Below are positions 9,583 through 16,179 of a stretch of 64,000 nucleotides of DNA, piece after piece (within the stretch, counting starts at the first letter, position 1; the number at the start of each line of letters is the position of its first letter). The stretch lies in assembly GCF_001713395.1 (NCBI RefSeq), contig NZ_CP016452.1, positions 434,001 to 498,000 of the forward strand. The letters run 5' to 3'. The position numbers were made by a program, and so were the translations under genes. The DNA is from Sinorhizobium sp. RAC02 (lineage in GTDB: Bacteria > Pseudomonadota > Alphaproteobacteria > Rhizobiales > Rhizobiaceae). Below the pieces are notes generated by a model. That model saw nothing but the letters and a program-made list of their open reading frames with translations. It made no database searches and was not told the DNA's origin.

Positions 9583-10406
9583 CGCTTGTTCCTCGCGGTC
9601 GCGAGCCGCTTCAGGAGCAGGTTCGCGGCAAAACACATGGCAATGAGAATGAAGGCGATCACGCTTGCCGAGACGAAATCGTTGGCGACGGTGACGCGCT
9701 GGAAGAGCAAGGTCTCGAGCATCAGGACCTTCGAGCCGCCGAGGATGGCGGGCGTGATATAGGCGGTGAGCGACCCGGTGAAGACCAGCGTGCCGCCAAC
9801 GACGAGGCCCTCGCGCGTGAGGGGCAGGATGACCTTCCAGAACACCTGGAACCAGTTGGCGCCGAGCACCCTTGCGGCGAGGATCGCATCCTTCGGCATG
9901 TTTTCCAGCGCGCTGATCAGCGAGAGGATCATCAGCGGCAGGAAGAGTTGCAGCAGGCCGATGAAGACCGCCGTCTCGGTGAAGAGCAGGCGGATCGGCT
10001 CGTCGCTGAGGCCGACGGCCTGGAGCGCCTGGTTGACGATGCCGGTGCGGCCGAGGATGACGATCCAGGCATAGGTGCGCGCGACCGGCGAAATCATCAA
10101 CGGCAGCGAGATGAGGCCGATCATGCGGCCCTTGCCCGACGCGCTGAGATTGACGATGGCGAAGGCTGCGGCGTAGCCGATCACCGCCGAGGCGACCGTC
10201 ACGGCGAGACCCAGCTTGAAGGTGCGCACCAGCACCAGCCGGTTGAGCGGCTCCGAGAAGAAATCGATATAGGCCGAGAAGGTCCAGCCGGTCGGGCTGC
10301 GAAAGCCCTCGGCCAGCACGATGACGACCGGCACCAGGAAGACGATGGCCGCGAAGACGGCGGCCGGCAAAGCCAGCGCCAAGGCTTCAGCGCGATTTTG
10401 AAACAT
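9579..10406 (-). CDS. PotB-like ABC transporter permease
   Basis: The 275-residue inner-membrane protein has six helices, the SLPLMISPVARTYAWIVILG segment typical of PotB-like permeases and an EAA-like loop around ILAARVLGANWFQVFWKV. It is separated from the binding-protein gene by a 96-base gap, the only notable gap in the operon, and overlaps the next permease gene by four bases. It provides half of the translocation pore of the importer. Confidence 0.92.
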   Translation of the reverse strand: MFQNRAEALALALPAAVFAAIVFLVPVVIVLAEGFRSPTGWTFSAYIDFFSEPLNRLVLVRTFKLGLAVTVASAVIGYAAAFAIVNLSASGKGRMIGLISLPLMISPVARTYAWIVILGRTGIVNQALQAVGLSDEPIRLLFTETAVFIGLLQLFLPLMILSLISALENMPKDAILAARVLGANWFQVFWKVILPLTREGLVVGGTLVFTGSLTAYITPAILGGSKVLMLETLLFQRVTVANDFVSASVIAFILIAMCFAANLLLKRLATARNKR

Positions 10407-10502
10407 GCTGTGCTCCTGCCGAAAGAGGGCAGCGTTTGCCGGTGGCGAGGGCGCGTTCAGGCACCCTCCGCCGCAGGCGTGTGGATCGAGGAGACGGGCT
10501 TT

Positions 10503-11525
10503 TTACTGCGCGATCGTGGTGTTCCATTCGGCAAGCCACTTCTCGCGGTAGTCGAGCGTGGTGGCGGCCGGCAGGAAGGTCAGCTTGTTGGCAACGTCGG
10601 CACCGTAGGTGAGCTTTTCGGCGATTTCCGGCGCGAGCACGACTTCCTTGTTCGCCGGGCTGTCGATCAGCATTTCGGCGATCTTGGTCTGGATCGGCAC
10701 GGAGAGCCAGAAATCCATGAACTTCAGCGCGAGGTCCTGGTTCTTCGTACCCTTGACCAGCACCATGGCATTCATGTCGCCGGCATCGCCTTCCTTCGTT
10801 GTTGCCCAGCCGACCGGCAGGTCGAGCTTGGAAATGCCGGCCCAGGAGAAGTGGCCCATGGGTGCGGCCCAGATTTCTTCCTGCTGCATCAGCTGCACGA
10901 GCTGCGAGCTTTTCACATAGAAGGTGACGAACTCGTCGCGCTTCTCGCCGACGGCGGCCATGGCGTCCTTGAGATCAGGCGTATCCTTGCCGAGCGCCTT
11001 GCCGATCATCGAGAGCACCGGACCACCCTGGTTGGTGGTGATGTTCGGTAGCGCAACATGGCCGACATACTCGTCCTTCAGGAGATCGGCCCAGGATTCG
11101 ACCTTCATCTTGTCGGTGCGATAGGCGATGCCGGTCTTGTAGAAGGTATAGCCGACGCTCATGCCGTCGCCGTTCGGGTCCTTGGCGAAGTCGTAGAGCT
11201 TGCCGTAGTTTGAAAGCTTGGCGGTATCGAGCTTCTCGGTCAGGCCCTTGCGGGATGCGGCCAGCGCGTCGGCGAGTGAGAAGACGGCCATGTCGACGAC
11301 CGGGGCATCCTTGTTGGCGTCGAGCTTGGCGAGGCGCTCGATGCTGTTGCCGGTCTCGACGACCAGCTTGCAGCCGCATTCCGCCTCGAAGGGCTTGTAG
11401 AGCGCTTCGGAGAATTCGTCCTGGGCGAAGCCGTAGACAGAGATGGTGAGCGTCTGTTCCTGAGCGGCCGCGAGCGTGCTGCCCGCAAGCCAGAACACGC
11501 TGGCGGCAAGAAGCGTCTTATGCAT
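10503..11525 (-). CDS. PotD-like periplasmic substrate-binding protein
   Basis: The 340-residue protein has a Sec signal peptide (MHKTLLAASVFWLAGSTLAA, cleavage near AAAQ) and the fold of the spermidine/putrescine-type binding proteins (for example LTISVYGFAQDEFSEALYKP early, and DLPVGWATTKEGDAGDMNAM near the ligand cleft). An excellent AGGAGG ribosome site precedes the ATG at 11525; this lies inside the end of the LacI gene, which it overlaps by eight bases. It would deliver the ligand to the downstream permeases. The ligand is likely a purine nucleoside or base judging from the operon, not from residues. Confidence 0.88.
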   Translation of the reverse strand: MHKTLLAASVFWLAGSTLAAAQEQTLTISVYGFAQDEFSEALYKPFEAECGCKLVVETGNSIERLAKLDANKDAPVVDMAVFSLADALAASRKGLTEKLDTAKLSNYGKLYDFAKDPNGDGMSVGYTFYKTGIAYRTDKMKVESWADLLKDEYVGHVALPNITTNQGGPVLSMIGKALGKDTPDLKDAMAAVGEKRDEFVTFYVKSSQLVQLMQQEEIWAAPMGHFSWAGISKLDLPVGWATTKEGDAGDMNAMVLVKGTKNQDLALKFMDFWLSVPIQTKIAEMLIDSPANKEVVLAPEIAEKLTYGADVANKLTFLPAATTLDYREKWLAEWNTTIAQ

Positions 11526-12579
11526 GTTTGATCTCCTCCTGAGAAATGCCGGCCGCCGGCTGCTCCTTCGGAGCCGGGCCACTGGAACGGCGGATGACAA
11601 GCTCCATCGGCACGGCGGCCTTGCGAGCGGTGACGGGCGGGCTCGGTGTATCGTCCGAGGCGTCGCGGGCCTGGATTGCCTCAACCAGCGCGTCGAGCGC
11701 GAGGGTGGCGATTTCCGGCATGTTCATTTTCACGGTGGTGAGCGGCGGTGAGATGAAGGACGACCATTGCAGGTTGTCGAAGCCCGTGATCGTCGCTTTC
11801 GCCGGAATGGCGATGCCGGCCGACTGAAGTTCGGTGAGTGCCCGCAGGGCATGGGGGTCGGACACACAGGCAAAGGCGGAAAACCCGCGTGCGCGCCACG
11901 CGGCAAGACCGAGCGCGCAGCTCTTGCCGCCCTTTGCCTCGATCTCGACGATCCAGATCGTCTCGACTTCCCGGGCTTCTGCGAGTTGCGACCGCATGCC
12001 GTTGACGCGGGCATTCTGGACGTTCGAGCTGGGGTCGTCGCCGATCAGCAGGATCTTTTCGTGGCCAAGCGCCCGCAAGTGGCGCGCGACCTGCGCGCCG
12101 CCCTCGAAATGATCGGCCGAGACCGTGTTCCTCGGTGTCGTCGGCGTGTCGATGATGGCAATGGGGCAGGCGGTTTCCGGCACTGTGGTGCCGCGCCGGG
12201 GAACGATGACGATGCCGTCGACGCCGCGCTCGATGAGCTGGAAGATCGCCTTGTCCTGCGCGGCGATCTCGTCGCGCGAATTGGCGATCAGCACGCCGTA
12301 ACCGGCATTCGTCGCGACGCGCTCGATCTCCTGGGCGATTTCCGGATAGAGCGGATTGCCGATATCGGGGAGCACCAGCCCCAGAACCCCGCTGCGCCCG
12401 GTGCGCAGCGCCCGGCCGGCCTGGCTCGGCACGTAGCCCATCCGGTCTGCCGCATCGCGGATACGCTTGGCGAGCTCCGGCGACAGGCGCCCCTTGCCGG
12501 ACAGCGCATTCGACACCGTCGCGATCGACACCCCGAGGTGGCGCGCCAGTTCCGAAAGGTTGGGGCGAGGCGGTTTCAA
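11518..12579 (-). CDS. LacI family transcriptional regulator
   Basis: The 353-residue protein has an N-terminal LacI helix-turn-helix (NLSELARHLGVSIATVSNAL, about 7-26), the hinge region, and a periplasmic-binding-protein-like effector domain (LGLVLPDIGNPLYPEIAQEI onward). A TAA lies a few codons upstream and no ATG follows it before the conserved helix, so the start is the TTG at 12579. As first gene of the operon it overlaps the binding-protein gene by eight bases. A 12-bp perfect palindrome 20 bases upstream of the start suggests it represses its own operon; the inducer would be a purine nucleoside or base if the operon reading is right. Confidence 0.92.
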   Translation of the reverse strand: MKPPRPNLSELARHLGVSIATVSNALSGKGRLSPELAKRIRDAADRMGYVPSQAGRALRTGRSGVLGLVLPDIGNPLYPEIAQEIERVATNAGYGVLIANSRDEIAAQDKAIFQLIERGVDGIVIVPRRGTTVPETACPIAIIDTPTTPRNTVSADHFEGGAQVARHLRALGHEKILLIGDDPSSNVQNARVNGMRSQLAEAREVETIWIVEIEAKGGKSCALGLAAWRARGFSAFACVSDPHALRALTELQSAGIAIPAKATITGFDNLQWSSFISPPLTTVKMNMPEIATLALDALVEAIQARDASDDTPSPPVTARKAAVPMELVIRRSSGPAPKEQPAAGISQEEIKHA

Positions 12580-12598
12580 GAGAAGCTCACGAGTCTGA

Positions 12599-12610
12599 TT
12601 AAACGTTTAA
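12599..12610. promoter_or_regulatory. Candidate LacI-family operator upstream of the purine operon
   Basis: TTAAACGTTTAA is a perfect 12-bp palindrome with the central CG dinucleotide and AA/TT flanks expected of LacI-family operators. It lies 20 bases before the TTG start of the LacI gene, and on the side facing nasT. Binding here would give autorepression. No promoter boxes could be assigned with confidence. Confidence 0.65.
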
Positions 12611-12779
12611 GCAACGCTATCAGAAAAACTGCCTCTGTCAATTGTTTATTGTTCTCTCATAAAAGCCGCCTCGAAAGGTCGGGGCTATGTTCTTTGGCCC
12701 CGCTTGATTTCGACCCGGTCATGCCGCATGTCAAAATGCAGACGCGCCGCTCCAGGCAGCAAGAGAGTACGGTTGCGGG

Positions 12780-13382
12780 ATGAAGCCGAACGAGTTGAAT
12801 GTACTGGTCATCGACGAAAACCGGATCCGCGCCGCCATCATCGAAGAGGGGCTGCGTGACGCTGGCTATGGCCAGGTCACCGTCATAGACCAGATGCACG
12901 GGCTGGCGCGGCGCATCACCGAGCTCAATCCCGACGTGATCGTCATCGACCTCGAAAATCCGAACCGCGATGAACTCGAGAGCATCTTCCAGCTTTCGCG
13001 GGTCATCCAGCGCCCGATTGCCATGTTTGTCGACAAGTCGGACGAGGCGTCCATCGAAGCCGCGGTGGAGGCTGGCGTGTCCGCCTATATCGTCGACGGG
13101 CTCAAGCAGGAGCGGGTCCGGCCGATCCTGAAGATGGCGATCAGCCGCTTCAACGCCTTTTCCCGGCTTAACCGTGAGCTGGAAGAGACACGCAGCGAAC
13201 TGGAGAACCGCAAGGTGATCGACCGGGCCAAAGGTCTGCTGATGCGCTCGCGCGGTCTTTCGGAAGAGGAAGCCTACGCGCTTCTGCGCCGCACGGCGAT
13301 GAACCAGAACCGCAAGATCGTCGAGATCGCCCAGAGCCTCGTCACGGCGGCAAGCCTGCTCGATCCGGGAGCGAAGGAATGA
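12780..13382 (+). CDS. nasT: NasT, ANTAR-domain antitermination response regulator
   Basis: The 200-residue protein has an N-terminal receiver-like domain (LNVLVIDENRIRAAII; DVIVIDLENPNRDEL around the usual acceptor) and a C-terminal ANTAR RNA-binding domain (ENRKVIDRAKGLLMRSRGLS, then EEEAYALLRRTAMNQNRKI). NasT binds hairpins in the leader of nitrate-assimilation transcripts and prevents termination; in the absence of nitrate it is held by NasS. Its stop overlaps the nasS start (ATGA), so the pair is made together. The target leader is visible downstream at 14781-14882. Confidence 0.93.
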   Translation: MKPNELNVLVIDENRIRAAIIEEGLRDAGYGQVTVIDQMHGLARRITELNPDVIVIDLENPNRDELESIFQLSRVIQRPIAMFVDKSDEASIEAAVEAGVSAYIVDGLKQERVRPILKMAISRFNAFSRLNRELEETRSELENRKVIDRAKGLLMRSRGLSEEEAYALLRRTAMNQNRKIVEIAQSLVTAASLLDPGAKE

Positions 13383-14593
13383 CGATGTCCCACGCCATCA
13401 CCGCCGGTTTTGTGCCGTTGCTCGACAGCGCCCTGCTTGTCGTCGCCAAGGAGAAGGGCTTTGCCGCGGCGCAGTCGATCGATCTGACCCTCGTGCGCGA
13501 ACGGTCCTGGGCCAGCATACGCGACCGGCTGGCGGTCCGTCATTTCGACGTCGCGCATATTCTCGGCCCCATGCCGATCGCCTGCAATCTCGGTCTTTCC
13601 GCGCCGGCGCCGAAAATGATCGTGCCGATGGCGCTGGGCCTCGGCGGCAATGCCGTTACCGTGTCCACCGCGCTCTGGCAGGCGATGGCGGGTGAGGGGG
13701 CGACGGATGATCTTGATGCGCGCGAGAACGGCGTAGCTTTGCGCAGGGTGATCGCGGGCCACAAGGGCGAGCCGTTGCGGTTCGGCGTCGTGCATCCCTA
13801 TTCGGGGCATAATTACGAACTGCGCTACTGGCTGGCGGCAAGCGGCATCGATCCGGAGCGGGACATCGAGATCGTCGTGCTGCCGCCGCCCGATATGGGG
13901 GATGCGCTGGCGCAGGGACTGATCGACGGTTACTGCGCCGGCGAGCCATGGAATACGTTTGGCGTGCTGAAGCGCGGCGGGCATTTGGCCACCGTCAAGG
14001 CCGCCATCTGGCGATCGAGCCCGGAAAAGGTGCTCGGCGTCAATGCCCGCTGGGCCGAAACCCATCCTAAGGCCCTGGCGGCGCTGCTTGTTGCGCTTCA
14101 TGCGGCATCTGTCTGGTGCGGAAAGTTGGGCAACCGTGAAGAACTGGCGCATCTCCTGGCGCAGCCCGGCTATGTCGGGCGCGATGCCGAGCTTCTGCTG
14201 CCAGCTCTGAACGGCAACCTGCCGGTCGGCGGTGGCGTTGTGCAAAATATCGGCGACTTCTTCGTTCCGAATGCCAAGGCGGCGACCTTTCCCTGGAAGA
14301 GCCATGCGCTCTGGTTCTACACCCAGATGGTTCGCTGGCGGCAGATCAGCCACACGGCCGAGCACCAGCAGGTCGCTGCCGAAACCTACCGGCCGGACAT
14401 GTATCGCGCGGCGTTGAAGACGCTTGGGCTTGCCATGCCGTCAGCCAGCTCCAAGGTCGAGGGCGCGCTGGCCGTGGAGACGCCCGTCGGCTCGTCCGGC
14501 GCGTTGACGCTGGGGCCGGACGGCTTCTTCGACGGGGGACGGTTCGATCCGGACGACGTAGATGCCTATATCCAGGCACAAAGGATCGGTTGA
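13379..14593 (+). CDS. nasS: NasS, cytoplasmic nitrate/nitrite sensor (NrtA/CmpA-like)
   Basis: The 404-residue protein resembles the nitrate/bicarbonate-binding proteins NrtA and CmpA (AGFVPLLDSALLVVAKEKGF at the start, HFDVAHILGPMPIACNLGL, and GYCAGEPWNTFGV) but has no signal peptide. That is the hallmark of NasS, which senses nitrate in the cytoplasm and sequesters NasT when nitrate is absent. The gene overlaps nasT by four bases. A periplasmic transport role is unlikely, given the missing signal and the absence of NrtB/NrtC genes nearby. Confidence 0.9.
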   Translation: MTMSHAITAGFVPLLDSALLVVAKEKGFAAAQSIDLTLVRERSWASIRDRLAVRHFDVAHILGPMPIACNLGLSAPAPKMIVPMALGLGGNAVTVSTALWQAMAGEGATDDLDARENGVALRRVIAGHKGEPLRFGVVHPYSGHNYELRYWLAASGIDPERDIEIVVLPPPDMGDALAQGLIDGYCAGEPWNTFGVLKRGGHLATVKAAIWRSSPEKVLGVNARWAETHPKALAALLVALHAASVWCGKLGNREELAHLLAQPGYVGRDAELLLPALNGNLPVGGGVVQNIGDFFVPNAKAATFPWKSHALWFYTQMVRWRQISHTAEHQQVAAETYRPDMYRAALKTLGLAMPSASSKVEGALAVETPVGSSGALTLGPDGFFDGGRFDPDDVDAYIQAQRIG

Positions 14594-14624
14594 GCGACCT
14601 GAAATGCGAAGCGCCTAATTTATG

Positions 14625-14656
14625 CGCACTGCACAAAAAATGGCATCGCACTGCAC
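14625..14656 (+). promoter_or_regulatory. Direct repeat upstream of the nas promoter (candidate activator sites)
   Basis: CGCACTGCAC occurs twice, at 14625-14634 and 14647-14656, spaced 22 bp start to start, or about two helical turns. The pair sits roughly 80-110 bp upstream of the sigma-54-type promoter, where NtrC-like activators bind. The half sites share GCAC with NtrC sites, but the pair does not form the full dyad, so the assignment to NtrC is tentative. Confidence 0.35.
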
Positions 14657-14732
14657 CTGCTCTATCCTGCCACTGGTCTCCGACCGACAGCGGGTGTTCA
14701 TCTATCGCATGAAATCAATGGCTTGCTGAAAC

Positions 14733-14747
14733 TGGCACGCCGATTGC
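14733..14747 (+). promoter_or_regulatory. Sigma-54 (RpoN) promoter of the nitrate-assimilation operon
   Basis: TGGCACG followed by four bases and TTGC gives the -24/-12 elements with the required GG-N10-GC spacing (GG at 14734-14735, GC at 14746-14747). Transcription would start near 14759, upstream of the ANTAR hairpin and attenuator. RpoN control by nitrogen status is established for nas operons in related bacteria. The close match to the consensus makes this a confident call without experimental data. Confidence 0.82.
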
Positions 14748-14780
14748 TTTTCTTGGCATAGGCCTTCGGGTCACGATATC

Positions 14781-14800
14781 GGCGTCCAACGACGGGCGCC
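14781..14800 (+). promoter_or_regulatory. ANTAR-target hairpin with hexaloop in the nas leader
   Basis: A seven-pair stem, GGCGTCC at 14781-14787 and GGGCGCC at 14794-14800 (one G-U pair), encloses the six-base loop AACGAC. The loop has A at position 1 and G at position 4, the two bases conserved in RNA targets of ANTAR proteins. It lies six bases before a terminator hairpin. The partner hairpin expected just upstream in two-hairpin ANTAR leaders could not be drawn confidently; a GGCC-TTCG-GGTC stem at about 14761-14772 is present but has a tetraloop. Confidence 0.8.
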
Positions 14801-14806
14801 TCCAGC

Positions 14807-14882
14807 AAAGCCGCTGATCAGGAATCCTGCGACCACGGACCGTCCGTTTCGCACGCATCCTCATCAGCGGCTTTTTGTTTTT
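14807..14882 (+). terminator. Leader attenuator (intrinsic terminator) before the nas operon
   Basis: AAAGCCGCTGAT at 14807-14818 pairs exactly with ATCAGCGGCTTT at 14863-14874. The stem extends inward by AGGA/TCCT after one mismatch, and is followed by a T-rich run to 14882. It lies between the sigma-54 promoter and the first structural gene and so would stop transcription of the nas operon unless NasT binds the preceding hairpin. The 40-odd-base loop also contains a smaller CGGACCGTCCG hairpin. Confidence 0.88.
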
Positions 14883-14929
14883 CACCCCCAAGTTGGAGCG
14901 GCACGACCTTGTCGGGCCACGGAGAAGCC

Positions 14930-16165
14930 ATGTCTGAGACCAAGCAGCCTCCTCTATCCTCGAGCGAACCCGCCATCGCCCTGTGGATGTCCACCTTCGC
15001 CTTCACCATCTGTTTTGCCGTCTGGACGATCTTCGCGATCATCGGCATCCGCATCAAGGAAGACCTGGGGCTCAGCGAAGCCCAGTTCGGCCTCCTCGTC
15101 GGAACCCCCATCCTCACCGGCTCGCTGGTGCGCATCGTGCTCGGCGTCTGGACGACCCGCTATGGCGGCCGCCTCGTCTACACGCTGACCATGCTGGCGG
15201 CAGCACTCTCCACCCTCTTGCTCTCCCATGCCACGACCTATCCGCAGATGCTGCTTGCCGGCCTCGGAATCGGGCTGGCCGGCGGGTCCTTCGCCGTCGG
15301 CATCGCCTATGTCTCGCCGTTTTTTCCGCCGGAAAAGCAGGGCACGGTGCTCGGTATTTTCGGCGCCGGCAATGTCGGCGCGGCCCTCACCAAGTTCGTT
15401 GCACCCTTCGTGCTGGTCGCTGCCGGCTGGCAGATGGTCGCGCAGCTCTGGGCGGCTGCGCTGATCATGGCCGCCTTTGTCTTCTGGTTCACGACGACCG
15501 ATGACCCGGCCTTCCGCAGCCGCCGCGAAGGCAAGGTCTCGCAGCGCAGCCTCCGCCAGGAGTTCGCACCGCTGAAGGACACCCGGGTCTGGCGCTTTTC
15601 GCTCTACTACTTCTTTGCCTTCGGCGGCTTCGTCGCCCTGTCGCTCTGGCTGCCGCGTTATCTCGTCGGCGTCTACGGCTTCGACATCGCCACCGCCGGC
15701 ATGATCGCTGCGGCCTACTCGATCCCCGGCAGCATCTTTCGCGCCTTCGGCGGCATGCTGTCGGATCGCAAGGGCGCACGAAGCGTCATGTACTGGATGT
15801 TCGGCATTTCGGCCGCCGCGACGCTGATCCTGTCGCTCCCGGCGGGTGTGTCTCCCGCAGTCTTCATCGTCGTCGTCTTCGTGCTGGGTTTCGTCATGAG
15901 CCTCGGCAAGGCCGCCGTCTACAAGCATATCCCGGTCTACTACCCGGATGGGGTCGGTGCGGTCGGCGGCGTCGTCGGCATGGTCGGCGGGCTTGGCGGT
16001 TTCGTGCTGCCCATCGCCTTCGGCCTTCTGAAGGATGCGACCGGCCTCTGGTCGAGCTGTTTCATCCTGCTCTTCGCCGTCGTCGTCGTCTCGCTGATCT
16101 GGATGCATCTGTCGATCCGCCAGATGGAGCGCCGCACGCCCTCCGTCTCTGCCGTCGCCGCGTAA
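14930..16165 (+). CDS. NarK/NasA-type nitrate/nitrite MFS transporter
   Basis: The 411-residue protein has twelve membrane segments and the nitrate/nitrite porter features: RIVLGVWTTRYGGR in the first half and the two glycine-rich nitrate signatures (GLGIGLAGGSFAVGIAYVSP and GGVVGMVGGLGGFVLPIAFG). It would bring nitrate into the cell for the reductases encoded downstream. A GGAG site sits just before the ATG at 14930; a GTG at 14909 is in frame but lacks this. It is the first gene after the attenuator. Confidence 0.92.
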   Translation: MSETKQPPLSSSEPAIALWMSTFAFTICFAVWTIFAIIGIRIKEDLGLSEAQFGLLVGTPILTGSLVRIVLGVWTTRYGGRLVYTLTMLAAALSTLLLSHATTYPQMLLAGLGIGLAGGSFAVGIAYVSPFFPPEKQGTVLGIFGAGNVGAALTKFVAPFVLVAAGWQMVAQLWAAALIMAAFVFWFTTTDDPAFRSRREGKVSQRSLRQEFAPLKDTRVWRFSLYYFFAFGGFVALSLWLPRYLVGVYGFDIATAGMIAAAYSIPGSIFRAFGGMLSDRKGARSVMYWMFGISAAATLILSLPAGVSPAVFIVVVFVLGFVMSLGKAAVYKHIPVYYPDGVGAVGGVVGMVGGLGGFVLPIAFGLLKDATGLWSSCFILLFAVVVVSLIWMHLSIRQMERRTPSVSAVAA

Positions 16166-16179
16166 TCGAAGGAAACACC

